Part shown: positions 34,568-43,488 of the stretch, one piece after another | Position numbering within the stretch: the first letter of the stretch is position 1 | Layout of the letters: each line of letters starts with the position of its first letter | DNA from: Actinomycetes bacterium | Lineage (GTDB): Bacteria; Actinomycetota; Coriobacteriia; Anaerosomatales; Anaerosomataceae | Direction of reading: 5' to 3' | DNA: 64,000 bases | Assembly: GCA_022839745.1 (NCBI GenBank) | Contig: JALHJB010000011.1 | Span: forward strand, 47,502 to 111,501 | Translations under genes and position numbers: made by a program | Notes under the pieces: generated by a model | Seen by the model: only the letters and a program-made list of their open reading frames with translations | Database searches by the model: none | What the model was told of the DNA's origin: nothing

Positions 34568-36265
34568 TCAGTTCCTCGTGATCACGTACGTTCCGAGCGG
34601 CACCTGCGGGAACAGCTCCAGCACGTCACTGTTGTACATCCTGATACACCCATGGCTGGCCTTCGAGCCGATGACCCAGGGCTCGCTCGTGCCATGGATG
34701 AGGTAGGAGGTGTACAGCCATCCGGAATCCGACTGGCGGAACAGTCGCATCTTGCGAGGACCGTAGACGCTCGCCGGGTCAGAGTGATACTTGGCGAGTA
34801 TGCGCCACGTCCTCAGCGGAGTCTCCATACCCTCGCGGCCGATAGCGATCGGGTAGGCCTTCACGAGAGCGTTGTCCTTGATCCAGTACAGCCTGAAGTC
34901 GGACTTGTCGATGATGATACAGGTCGCATAGGGGTAGACCAGCCGGGAGACGGTCCGGGTCGCTGACGCCGTTGCGCCATCGGGATTGGTCGCCCTGACC
35001 TCGACCGTGCCCGACTTCGAGGGCGAGGAGACCAGACCGAAATCGTACGAGCCGTAGGGGACGACGGCCCGGCTTCCGATGCGCGTGCCGGCGACATAGA
35101 GGGTGACCTCGGTGGTGTTCGACGCTGCCCGACCCGCAACGCGCATGGTCTTGCCCACCCACGCTCCGGGTGTGGTTGCGTCCATGACCGGCCGGCCCGG
35201 AGCACCCTGCAGCTCGCGGAAGACACCATCAGAAATCGCGACGGGTCCGCCAAAGAGCACGCACTCCGGCCGCTGAGACATGCTGAGGAGTTGCGACCAG
35301 ACCTCCGGCGACAACGACGAGCGGTCGGTCACAAGAAGGATGCCTCCGGAGCGCCCCAGCGAGGCGGCCCCCGCAAGGGCATCGGGCAACGCCGCGGCTA
35401 TGCCGACAGTCGTTCCCGCCGACCATCCGCGATCCATGCTCTCACGTCCAACGGATACCGCGGTGGAGTACCGGTTCTGCCCCCACCAGCGGGATGTGCC
35501 GCCAAGGGCCCTGTAGGTGGCCGCGCTGACAGCCTGCTCGCCCCCCACGATGATGACCTCGGAAGGCGCGAGCGCCCACAGTGCGCTAGCCGCTGCATCA
35601 GTGGCCACATCACCACGCGTGAGCACAACCGGCACCCCCGTGGTGCGGCTGACCGCCGAGGCTGCCAGCGCATCGGAGAACCGTGCCGTTTCGGCCCCGT
35701 TGACCACGAATGCCGCGCTTGGCCTGCTGAGCCCGCGCGTTGCCGCAACACTGCTGATGCGCGCCGAGATCTGCCGCGCAAGCTGGTACCTGTCACCGCT
35801 CGTCCACGGCTGCTCGACGCTGGCCGTTGGCAGCGCGGATCGCAGTTCGTTCACGCGCGCTGGGGGTACGGCATACGTTCCACCCACCACCGTGACCGTC
35901 ACTGTAGGGTTCACAGAGGCGATCGCGCGGAGCGCTGCGAGTGTGGATGAAGGCGTGCTGCCCCGGGAGGTCAGGAGCAGTGGCGCGTCGTATGCCCAGC
36001 ACAGACCGGAAGCCGCAAGCGGATCCACTGCTGCCCGGTCATCACCGCTGGCGATGACCACATGGTCGACTCCCGCCCAGTCAGGGTATGCCGCCGCCGC
36101 CGCGGCCGCGGCCGTAGCGAACCGGTCCGCGCCAGCCTGACGGACCGCAGGCAGCTGGAGACGCACCGGGTCAGTGGGCCACGCGGCGAGAGCCTGCGCC
36201 GGCACCAGCAACGCGATCGAGATGATCGCAAGGGGCAGCCAGAGGTGTCGTGCTCGAGACTTCAT
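34568..36265 (-). CDS. Secreted L,D-transpeptidase (YkuD) with CWB2 repeats
   Basis: A 565-residue exported protein. Signal peptide 1-~27, then CWB2-type repeats (RQAGADRFATAAAAAAAAYPDW style, then WTSGDRYQLARQISAR, GQNRYSTAVSVGRES) to about residue 330. An Ig-like domain follows (~345-425). The C-terminal YkuD domain (~430-565) has HGTSEPWVIGSKASHGCIRM with the catalytic His and Cys. It should form 3-3 cross-links or attach to peptidoglycan. The ATG at 36265 has AAGGAG upstream; an upstream extension of the frame is rejected. It is divergent from ugd across a 199-bp gap. Confidence 0.92.
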   Translation of the reverse strand: MKSRARHLWLPLAIISIALLVPAQALAAWPTDPVRLQLPAVRQAGADRFATAAAAAAAAYPDWAGVDHVVIASGDDRAAVDPLAASGLCWAYDAPLLLTSRGSTPSSTLAALRAIASVNPTVTVTVVGGTYAVPPARVNELRSALPTASVEQPWTSGDRYQLARQISARISSVAATRGLSRPSAAFVVNGAETARFSDALAASAVSRTTGVPVVLTRGDVATDAAASALWALAPSEVIIVGGEQAVSAATYRALGGTSRWWGQNRYSTAVSVGRESMDRGWSAGTTVGIAAALPDALAGAASLGRSGGILLVTDRSSLSPEVWSQLLSMSQRPECVLFGGPVAISDGVFRELQGAPGRPVMDATTPGAWVGKTMRVAGRAASNTTEVTLYVAGTRIGSRAVVPYGSYDFGLVSSPSKSGTVEVRATNPDGATASATRTVSRLVYPYATCIIIDKSDFRLYWIKDNALVKAYPIAIGREGMETPLRTWRILAKYHSDPASVYGPRKMRLFRQSDSGWLYTSYLIHGTSEPWVIGSKASHGCIRMYNSDVLELFPQVPLGTYVITRN

Positions 36266-36464
36266 GCGGTCGCTCCTTCTGTCGGTCATCAGGCAGAGAT
36301 TATCAGAAGTCAGACGTGCGCAGGCCACGCCACAGGGGTCACCTTCATCTGTAACGGGGTGGTTACTGCCAAGTGCCCTCCCTGCACCCGCTATGCTAGT
36401 CTCGGTGGTGCCCGGGCCCACAGGTGAAACGAACGGCCCGGATCTTCCTCGAAAGGACCTCTTC

Positions 36465-37766
36465 ATGGCCCGTGTCACTGTCATCGGAACCGGTTACGTC
36501 GGCCTCATCCAGGGTGTGTGCCTGGCTGATGTCGGCCATGATGTCATCTGCGTCGACACCGACGTTGAGAAGATAGCCATGCTGCGGGCGGGCAGGAGCC
36601 CCATCTTCGAGCGGGGTCTCGACGACCTGCTCGCCAAGACGATCGCTTCTGGGCGCATCACCTTCGCAACGCCGTCCGAGGGCTGGAGCCAGCTCTACGG
36701 TGACATCGTGTTCGTTGCCGTGGGCACGCCTCAGTCCGACAATGGTGCGGCCGACCTGAGCTTCGTCCGCGCAGTCGCCGCCTCGATCGCACAAGAGGCC
36801 ACGCATCCGCTCACCGTGGTCATGAAGTCGACGGTGCCGCCGGGCACGGGTGCCACCCTGTGCGCGCGCGTCTTTGCCGACGCTGACGTGCGGATCGACT
36901 ACGTCTCCAACCCGGAGTTCCTGCGAGAGGGTCACGCCATCCAGGACTGGTACGAGACCGATCGCGTCGTCATCGGAGCCGACGCGACCGCTGCCGCGGA
37001 GCGGGTGGCGGCGTTGTATTCGTCGCTGGGGAGCCCGGTGGTGATCACCGACGTGGCAAGCGCCGAGACGATCAAGTACGCAAGCAACGCGTTTCTCTCG
37101 ACGAAGATCAGCTTCATCAACGAGATCGCCAACCTGTGTGACTGCATCGGTGCCGACATCGACGATGTCGCACGGGGCATCGGGCTGGACAAGCGCATCG
37201 GTTCGCACTTCCTGAACGCCGGTATCGGTTACGGCGGTTCGTGCTTCCCCAAAGACACCAGGGCGCTGGACTTCATCGCCACCCTGAACGGCTACGATTT
37301 CGACCTCCTTAAGTCGGTGATCGACGTCAACAACCGCCAGCGGCTGCTCCCGGTGATCCACCTCGCAAAGGCGTTCCCCGACCTGCACCGTCGTAAGGTC
37401 GCCGTGCTGGGGCTGTCGTTCAAGCCACACACCGACGACGTGCGCGAGTCACCAGCGCTCGACATCGTGCCGCTGCTCCTTCAGGAAGGCGCACGTGTCG
37501 CCTGCTACGATCCCATCGCGGGGAACGTCGAGCTCGGAGCGGCGGTTCGCGTGGACACTGTGTGGGAGGCCCTCGATGGAGCATCGGCTGCCGTGCTCAC
37601 AACCGAATGGCAGGAATTCCGCGACCTTGACTGGTCGCGAGCGCGCGCACTGATGACCGACGAGCCGATCGTCTTCGACGGTCGCAACGCGCTGGATCGT
37701 GAAGCGCTCGTGAGCGCCGGGTTCCGCTATATGGCGGTCGGACGCCCGGGCGAGCATCGCGGATAG
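36465..37766 (+). CDS. ugd: UDP-glucose 6-dehydrogenase
   Basis: A 433-residue enzyme oxidising UDP-glucose to UDP-glucuronate with NAD+. It has VIGTGYVGL at the N-terminus, VAVGTPQ, STVPPGTG, SNPEFLREG and the active-site Cys260 in GYGGSCFPKDT. The ATG at 36465 follows AAAGGA. It lies 7 bp before a GT gene on the same strand, so the two form a small plus-strand operon. It is distinct from the WbpA-type dehydrogenase at 44516-45811, and so gives a second uronic acid donor. A -10-like TATGCT lies near 36391. Confidence 0.94.
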   Translation: MARVTVIGTGYVGLIQGVCLADVGHDVICVDTDVEKIAMLRAGRSPIFERGLDDLLAKTIASGRITFATPSEGWSQLYGDIVFVAVGTPQSDNGAADLSFVRAVAASIAQEATHPLTVVMKSTVPPGTGATLCARVFADADVRIDYVSNPEFLREGHAIQDWYETDRVVIGADATAAAERVAALYSSLGSPVVITDVASAETIKYASNAFLSTKISFINEIANLCDCIGADIDDVARGIGLDKRIGSHFLNAGIGYGGSCFPKDTRALDFIATLNGYDFDLLKSVIDVNNRQRLLPVIHLAKAFPDLHRRKVAVLGLSFKPHTDDVRESPALDIVPLLLQEGARVACYDPIAGNVELGAAVRVDTVWEALDGASAAVLTTEWQEFRDLDWSRARALMTDEPIVFDGRNALDREALVSAGFRYMAVGRPGEHRG

Positions 37767-37773
37767 CAGGCCC

Positions 37774-39000
37774 ATGAAGATCCTGTACATCCACCAGTTC
37801 TTCGCCACGCGCGAATCCTCGCTCGGCCTCATCCGATCCTACGAGTTCGCGCGCCGATGGGTCGGACAGGGCCATGAGGTCACGATGGTGACGAGCTCGT
37901 CTCGTCTGCCCGCCGGGTTCAGTGAGAAGCGCTACGTGGACGGTGAGATCGATGGGATCCGGATACGTTCGGTCCGCGTCGGTTACTCCAACTACATGGG
38001 CTACGTGCGGCGCATGTGGTCCTTCCTCGCCTTCACGTTCGGCGCAACGTTTCGTGCGGCGACCGCGGGTGAACACGACGTCGTACTGGCCACATCGACG
38101 CCCCTCACCGTCGGCATCCCCGGCTGGGTCGCCGCATGGCTCACACGCACGCCCTTCGTCTTCGAGGTCAGGGACCTCTGGCCCGAAGCGGCGATCCAGA
38201 TGGGAGCCCTCAAGCGCACGGGCATCATCGCCCGTGCCGCAAAGCTCCTCGAGCGGTTCCTGTATCGGCGAGCTGCGCATGTGATCGCACTCTCGCCAGG
38301 GATGGCAGAAGGCGTGCTCGCCGAGGGCGTCGATCCCGGCCTGGTGCACATCGTCCCCAACTGCTCCGATCTCGACCTGTTCCATCCGGGCGACAAGGAC
38401 CCGCAGATCGTCGAGCGATTCGGACTGGATGGTCGTCTCGTGGTCGGCTATACCGGCGCGATCGGCCCGTCCAACGGGCTGCACGACCAGATTCCCGAGG
38501 CCGCCCGGATCCTTGAGGAGCGCGGCCGGGACGACATCGTCTTCCTCATCGCCGGCGACGGCAAGAGCCTGCCGGTCCTCCGCGAACGCACGGCCGCCCG
38601 GGGCAACGTGCTGCTCGTCGGCTCCATGCCCAAGCAGGATGTACCGGCGATCACCCGCACAGCCGACATCCTGCTCACGCTCTTCGCCGACGTGCCCATC
38701 CTGGCCACGAACTCACCCAACAAGTTCTTTGATGCGCTCGCGTCGGGACGCCCCGTGATCGTGAATCAGCCCGGCTGGACGCGCGAGCTGGTGCTCGACA
38801 ACGAGGCTGGCCTGGCCGTAGCGGCTGGCGACGGGCGTGCGCTCGCCGAAGCCATCCTCAGCCTCGCGGACGACGCAGAACGCCGTGAGAGCATGGGGCG
38901 CAACGCTCGAGCGCTCGCTGAACGGAAGTTCAGCAGGGACGAACAGGCGGATCGCGTGCTTAGCATCCTGAAGGATGCCGCGGGTCACGCGCGGTCGTGA
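37774..39000 (+). CDS. GT4 glycosyltransferase (WbuB/WcaI-like)
   Basis: A 408-residue GT-B protein starting MKILYIHQFFATRESS, with VFEVRDLWPEAAIQMG, the phrase typical of the WbuB/WcaI subgroup, then VVGYTGAIGPSNGLHDQIPEAARIL and NSPNKFFDALASGRPVIV. Cytoplasmic, adds a sugar in the surface glycan; subgroup members often add N-acetylated or fucose-type sugars, which is not provable here. Seven bases after ugd. It converges on the LCP gene with 61 bp between and no clear terminator. Confidence 0.91.
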   Translation: MKILYIHQFFATRESSLGLIRSYEFARRWVGQGHEVTMVTSSSRLPAGFSEKRYVDGEIDGIRIRSVRVGYSNYMGYVRRMWSFLAFTFGATFRAATAGEHDVVLATSTPLTVGIPGWVAAWLTRTPFVFEVRDLWPEAAIQMGALKRTGIIARAAKLLERFLYRRAAHVIALSPGMAEGVLAEGVDPGLVHIVPNCSDLDLFHPGDKDPQIVERFGLDGRLVVGYTGAIGPSNGLHDQIPEAARILEERGRDDIVFLIAGDGKSLPVLRERTAARGNVLLVGSMPKQDVPAITRTADILLTLFADVPILATNSPNKFFDALASGRPVIVNQPGWTRELVLDNEAGLAVAAGDGRALAEAILSLADDAERRESMGRNARALAERKFSRDEQADRVLSILKDAAGHARS

Positions 39001-39061
39001 GACCGATCGCGGGCTGATCGAGCGGCCCAGGCGGCTCGGCGACCGGGCAAGCCGGCCGGAC

Positions 39062-40432
39062 TTACTCCGCCCACGTGGTGTAGTCCTTGCCCACGACCAC
39101 CAGAACATCCGTGGAGAACTCATACATGCCACGGCTCTCCACCACGCGGGCTTTGGGCAGATCGGACGCAACCATCTCCGCAGCCTCCCGATCCACCGAG
39201 TAGACCACAAGCGTTTCATCGTAGACGAACTGATTCGCATTGCCGACCTCGGTGATCGCGTACCCCAGTCCGCTGAGTATCCCGCTCGCGGCGCTGGCGC
39301 TCCCCTCGATGCCGCCACCGTTACGTACAGCGACACTGACACTCGAGCGGTCGAACTGCTGGCCGGGCACCGTGCTCGTATCATCGAAGCTCCGGCCGGC
39401 CACCATGGCACTCACCAGCTGGTCCTTCATCTCCTCGTCCAGCCAGACATAGGGTGAACGCCATTCGCCCACGATCGTGGCTGTCTCGATGTTCGCGCCG
39501 CCGATGTCTGCGAGATCAACCGCCGCTTCCAGCATCTGGCCCACCGTCATGTCGGTCGTGAGGTACCCGGCGACGGTCTTGACCATGGATGGGACCTTGA
39601 ACACGGTATCCATCTTGGTGGCCTGATCGGCCAGGGCCTTGAAGAACGTCTGCTGGTGCCTCATGCGGGTGAAGTCGGCATCCGGGAAGTCCCTGCTGCG
39701 CACGTAGGTCAGGGCCTGCGAGCCGTTGAGCCGCTGATAACCCGGCTCGATGTGAGGTTCCCTGTTCTTGACGCCGCTCGCGGCCTTCCAGTCGTCGATC
39801 TCCACATCCACATCGATCCATACGCCGCCAAGCGCATCGACCATCGCGGCAAAGCCCTCGAAGTCGATCTCGGCATAGTGGTTGATCGGAATGCCGGTGA
39901 GCTCCGTGACCGTTTCCGCCATGAGCTTCGGGCCGCCGTAGAAATGCGCAGCGTTGATCTTGTCCACGCCGACTCCGGGGATCTCGACACGTGAGTCACG
40001 CGGGATCGAGAGCAGCCACACGCGACCCTCCTCCGGATCGATGCGCGCCAGGATGATGGTGTCCGCGCGGGCGGCCGTCTCACCAGGGCGGTAGTCAGCG
40101 CCGAGAAGCAGGACCGTGTACGGTTGCTTCGGCTCACGCTCGGTAAGGGCCTCACCCATATCTCGCGGTTCGATCGTCCGCTCCTCGATGAGTCTTTCAG
40201 CGGCGGCGAACTCGGAGTACACATAGATCGCCCCAACGGCCACCGCCACGAGCACGAACGCCGAGAGGCCCACGAGCACTCGCTTGATCGCGCGGCGCCG
40301 CCGTTCATCGTGGATGCGCATGTGCGGCGCCTCTTCCACCACGCTGTGCGCCCGAGAGCGGCCGCTCGACTTGAGTCCTGTCGACCGGCCACGGGCACCA
40401 AGAACCCCGCGCTTTCGAGAATGTCGTCCCAC
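39062..40432 (-). CDS. LytR-CpsA-Psr (LCP) family cell-wall glycopolymer ligase
   Basis: A 456-residue type-II membrane protein. The first ~48 residues are basic and cytoplasmic, with a helix at ~50-72. The LCP domain has LLLGADYRPGETAARADTI, LLSIPRDSRVEIPG, INAAHFYGG, YAEIDFEGF and VRSRDFPDADFTRMRHQ, whose Arg/Asp residues bind the lipid pyrophosphate. The end (~365-456) is a LytR_C domain. It moves undecaprenyl-linked polymers onto peptidoglycan outside the membrane, so it probably attaches the polymer made by this locus. Start is GTG at 40432 with AAGGAG nine bases upstream. Confidence 0.93.
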   Translation of the reverse strand: MGRHSRKRGVLGARGRSTGLKSSGRSRAHSVVEEAPHMRIHDERRRRAIKRVLVGLSAFVLVAVAVGAIYVYSEFAAAERLIEERTIEPRDMGEALTEREPKQPYTVLLLGADYRPGETAARADTIILARIDPEEGRVWLLSIPRDSRVEIPGVGVDKINAAHFYGGPKLMAETVTELTGIPINHYAEIDFEGFAAMVDALGGVWIDVDVEIDDWKAASGVKNREPHIEPGYQRLNGSQALTYVRSRDFPDADFTRMRHQQTFFKALADQATKMDTVFKVPSMVKTVAGYLTTDMTVGQMLEAAVDLADIGGANIETATIVGEWRSPYVWLDEEMKDQLVSAMVAGRSFDDTSTVPGQQFDRSSVSVAVRNGGGIEGSASAASGILSGLGYAITEVGNANQFVYDETLVVYSVDREAAEMVASDLPKARVVESRGMYEFSTDVLVVVGKDYTTWAE

Positions 40433-40452
40433 TCGTGCAGTCTCCTTGGGTA

Positions 40453-41526
40453 TCAGACGAACGCGTGGCGCTCGATCACGTCGACGATCGTGTCCGCGGC
40501 GTGGCCGTCACCATACACAGACGGACGTGCGATGGGTTTCGTTCGCGCTTGTGCCGCAGCCAGGATACGTTCCGTGTCGGCTCCGACGAGGGTGTTCCAG
40601 CCGAGCTCGACGGTCTCCACCCACTCGGTCTCGTCGCGCATCGTGACGCACGGCACGCCGAAGAAGTACGCCTCCTTCTGCATCCCTCCCGAGTCAGTGA
40701 GCAAAGCGCTTGCCGAGCACAGCAACGCGACCGTGTCGGTATAGGGAAGCGGCTCGATCGCGATGATGGATGGTGACGCCTCAACGACCGCGTCGAGCCC
40801 GAACGCCTGCAGGTTCTTGCGCGTCCTGGGATGGACCGCCCAGATGACGGGCCTGTCCAGAGCCGCCAACGCAGAGACGATGGCGGCGAGCTTCCCTGGA
40901 TCGTCGCTGTTGCCGGCACGGTGCACTGTGGCGAAGAAGTACCCGTCCGGCTCCACGCCGTAGCGCGCGAGCACCGGCGCGGCGTTCACCGACTCAGCGA
41001 AGTACCGGGCGGTATCGAGCATCACATCGCCCACAAGGTGCACCCCCTCGGTGATCCCCTCGGCACGCAGGTTCTCAACGGCTGCCGTTGTGGGACAGAG
41101 CAGCAGCGCCGAGATGTGATCCACCAACACGCGGTTGATCTCCTCGGGCATGGCGCGATTGAACGACCGCAGGCCGGCTTCGACGTGCGCTACCGGGATG
41201 TCGAGTTTGGCCGCAGCAAGTCCGGCCGCGAGCGTGGTGTTGGTGTCGCCGTAGACGAGCACCATGTCTGGCTCGCGTTCGAGCAGCAACTCCTCGAGCA
41301 TGCCAAGCATCTCGCCGGTCTGGCGGCCATGGCCGCCAGACCCGACGGCGAGGTTGTAGTCGGGCGCCGGGATGCCCAGCTGCTCGAAGAAGACGTCGGA
41401 CATCCCGTAGTCGTAGTGCTGGCCCGAGTGGACGAGTATCTCCTCGTGGCGCCCCCGGAGTGCACGACAGACCGATGCGGCCTTTATGAACTGGGGACGG
41501 GCCCCTACGACGGAAACGACACGCAT
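40453..41526 (-). CDS. wbpI: UDP-N-acetylglucosamine-type 2-epimerase (WecB/WbpI family)
   Basis: A 357-residue GT-B-like epimerase with MRVVSVVGARPQFIKAA, HVEAGLRSFNRAMPEE, GDVMLDTARYF, TVHRAGN and LLTDSGGMQKEAYFFGVPCVT. WecB makes UDP-ManNAc; WbpI acts on UDP-GlcNAc3NAcA to give UDP-ManNAc3NAcA. Because the genes just upstream are WbpE-, WbpD-, WbpB- and WbpA-like, the WbpI role is favoured. The alternative cannot be ruled out from sequence. It starts 3 bp after the aminotransferase stop and is the last gene of that operon. Confidence 0.85.
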   Translation of the reverse strand: MRVVSVVGARPQFIKAASVCRALRGRHEEILVHSGQHYDYGMSDVFFEQLGIPAPDYNLAVGSGGHGRQTGEMLGMLEELLLEREPDMVLVYGDTNTTLAAGLAAAKLDIPVAHVEAGLRSFNRAMPEEINRVLVDHISALLLCPTTAAVENLRAEGITEGVHLVGDVMLDTARYFAESVNAAPVLARYGVEPDGYFFATVHRAGNSDDPGKLAAIVSALAALDRPVIWAVHPRTRKNLQAFGLDAVVEASPSIIAIEPLPYTDTVALLCSASALLTDSGGMQKEAYFFGVPCVTMRDETEWVETVELGWNTLVGADTERILAAAQARTKPIARPSVYGDGHAADTIVDVIERHAFV

Positions 41527-41529
41527 CAG

Positions 41530-42645
41530 TTAGCCCAGAGCCCCCTTGACGACGGCGACGACCTCTTCGATCTGCTCGCGGGTGATGCCGGGGAAGCATG
41601 GCAGCGCGAAGGTACGCGAGTCGCACGACTCGGCGACCGGAAGCGACGGGCGCACGTAGCCCTCGACCTTGTCGAACGCCTCCTGCTCGTGAAGCGCAAG
41701 CGGATAGTAGAGCGCGGTGCCGATGCCCGCCTCCTTGAGCGCGCCCATGACCTTCTCGGCGGCCTCGGCGCTCTCAGCCTTCACGATGTACAAGTGATAC
41801 ACGGCGTCGCCATAGTCGCGCACTACGGGAAGCTCGAGTCCGGACACGTCGGCAAACAGCTCGCCGTATACGGCGGCGCCATCGCGGCGCTCGCTGTTCC
41901 AGCGATCGAGGTGCGGTAGCTTCACGAGCAGGACCGCGGCCTGCAGCGCGTCCAGGCGCGAGTTGGTGCCGAAGGCGTCGTGGAAGTACTTCTTGGACGT
42001 TCCGTGGCTCGCGAGCTTGCGAGCGCGAGCGGCGAGCTCGGCGTCGTCGGTGGTGATCATGCCGCCGTCACCGGCAGCGCCGAGGTTCTTGCTCGGGAAG
42101 AACGAGAAGGCGGCGGCGCGGGCGAGCGAACCGGCGCGCTTGCCCTTGTAGGTGGCGCCGATGGCCTGGCAGGCGTCCTCGATCACGACGATGCCGTGGC
42201 GTTCGGCGATCTCGAGCAGCGGGTCCATGTCAACGCACTGGCCGAAGATATGCACAGGCAGGATTGCCTTGGTGCGCTCGGTGATGGCGGCCTCCACCTG
42301 CGAGACGTCCATGTTGTACGTGCCGGGCTCGATGTCCACGAACACCGGGGTCGCACCCACGTGGTGGATGCACTCGACGGTGGCCCAGAAGGTGAACGGC
42401 GTGGTGATGACCTCATCGCCCTTGCCGATGCCCAAAGCGGCCAGGATGAGGAAGAGCGCGTCCGTGCCGTTGCCACAGGCCACGGCGTGCTCGGTGCCGC
42501 AGTACCCGGCGATGGCCTCTTCGAGCGCCTTGACCTTCGGGCCGCCGATGAACGCCGCGTTGGCCATCACATCGCCGATGGCGGCATCGAGCTCTGCCTG
42601 AAGCTCGCGGTACTGGGCCTTGAGGTCGAGCAGAGGAACACCCAT
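41530..42645 (-). CDS. wbpE: Nucleotide-sugar aminotransferase (DegT/DnrJ/EryC1, WbpE-like)
   Basis: A 371-residue PLP enzyme: MGVPLLDLKAQYRELQ, NGTDALFLILAALGIGKGDEVI, VIEDACQAIGA and the PLP lysine in FFPSKNLGAAGDGG. In the Wbp pathway WbpE aminates UDP-3-keto-GlcNAcA at C3 using glutamate, coupled with WbpB. The ATG at 42645 has AAGGAG upstream, so a 29-codon N-terminal extension is rejected. A 102-bp gap separates it from the acyltransferase. Confidence 0.92.
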   Translation of the reverse strand: MGVPLLDLKAQYRELQAELDAAIGDVMANAAFIGGPKVKALEEAIAGYCGTEHAVACGNGTDALFLILAALGIGKGDEVITTPFTFWATVECIHHVGATPVFVDIEPGTYNMDVSQVEAAITERTKAILPVHIFGQCVDMDPLLEIAERHGIVVIEDACQAIGATYKGKRAGSLARAAAFSFFPSKNLGAAGDGGMITTDDAELAARARKLASHGTSKKYFHDAFGTNSRLDALQAAVLLVKLPHLDRWNSERRDGAAVYGELFADVSGLELPVVRDYGDAVYHLYIVKAESAEAAEKVMGALKEAGIGTALYYPLALHEQEAFDKVEGYVRPSLPVAESCDSRTFALPCFPGITREQIEEVVAVVKGALG

Positions 42646-42747
42646 GGCGCACTCCTTCGTCGCGTGGTGCTTATCGTTGGATTCCGTCCGATTGTGACAC
42701 GCGTGATGGGGCCACGCCGAAGCCGGTCCCATCCGTAACGCTTCCGT

Positions 42748-43488
42748 TCACTGGTTCTCCAGCAGCTCCTCGGCGGCGACATCGCGCACGCGGCGGGCCG
42801 GAACGCCCATCACCACAGCGTGCGGAGGCACGTCGCGCGTGACCACGGAACCGGTGGCCACGAAGCCCTCCTCGCCGATCTCGATGCCTGGCAGGATGTG
42901 CGAACCGCCGCCCACGCGGGCGCCGCGGCGCACGGTGCAGCCGCGCATCTCGGTAAGGCGCTTCTCCGTGCGACCCATGTAGTTATCGTTGGTGGTGACC
43001 ACCATAGGGGCGATGAAGACGTCCTCTTCGATGGTCACGTACGCGGTGATGTACGCGCCCGTCTGGATGCGCGTGCCGCTGCCGATCGTGGTGTCGTTCT
43101 CCACTGTGACGTTGCGCCCGATGACCACGCGGTCGCCGATCGTGCAGCGCTCGCGCACACCGGCGCCGTCGGCGATCACGCAATCAGCGCCAAAGGTGGT
43201 ACCGGCCATGAGCACGGTATGGTTGCCCACCACGCAGTTCTCGCCGAGCACAAGCCCTTCGAGCGGACCGCCCTTGGCGGTAGAAGACGCGGCGAGCTTG
43301 GGCGACTTGCCCACCAACGCCCCATCCCCGATCGTGGTGCCGCTCCCGATGCGCGCGCCCGGAAAGATGTGGACGAACGAACCCACGGTGACGTTGTCGC
43401 CTATGACGACGTCCTCGTCGATGACGCAGAACGGTGCCGGCAGGAAGCCCTCTCCCACCTTCACCGAGGGGTGTACGTATGCGGTCAT
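42748..43488 (-). CDS. wbpD: Left-handed beta-helix N-acetyltransferase (WbpD-like)
   Basis: A 246-residue protein made mostly of hexapeptide repeats, the marks of a trimeric acyl-CoA transferase: VGDNVTVGSFVHIFPG-type turns from residue ~10 to ~220. It carries an APMVVTTNDNYMGR loop and the TGSVVTRDVPPHAVVMGVPA end. In the pathway it acetylates the new 3-amino group of UDP-GlcNAc3NA. Start ATG at 43488 shares one base with the upstream stop (TGATG), so translation is coupled. Confidence 0.9.
   Translation of the reverse strand: MTAYVHPSVKVGEGFLPAPFCVIDEDVVIGDNVTVGSFVHIFPGARIGSGTTIGDGALVGKSPKLAASSTAKGGPLEGLVLGENCVVGNHTVLMAGTTFGADCVIADGAGVRERCTIGDRVVIGRNVTVENDTTIGSGTRIQTGAYITAYVTIEEDVFIAPMVVTTNDNYMGRTEKRLTEMRGCTVRRGARVGGGSHILPGIEIGEEGFVATGSVVTRDVPPHAVVMGVPARRVRDVAAEELLENQ

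Noticed and set aside
36396..37430. Minus-strand 344-codon frame opposite ugd
   Set aside because: Antisense shadow; ugd has cofactor motif, active-site Cys and ribosome site on the plus strand.
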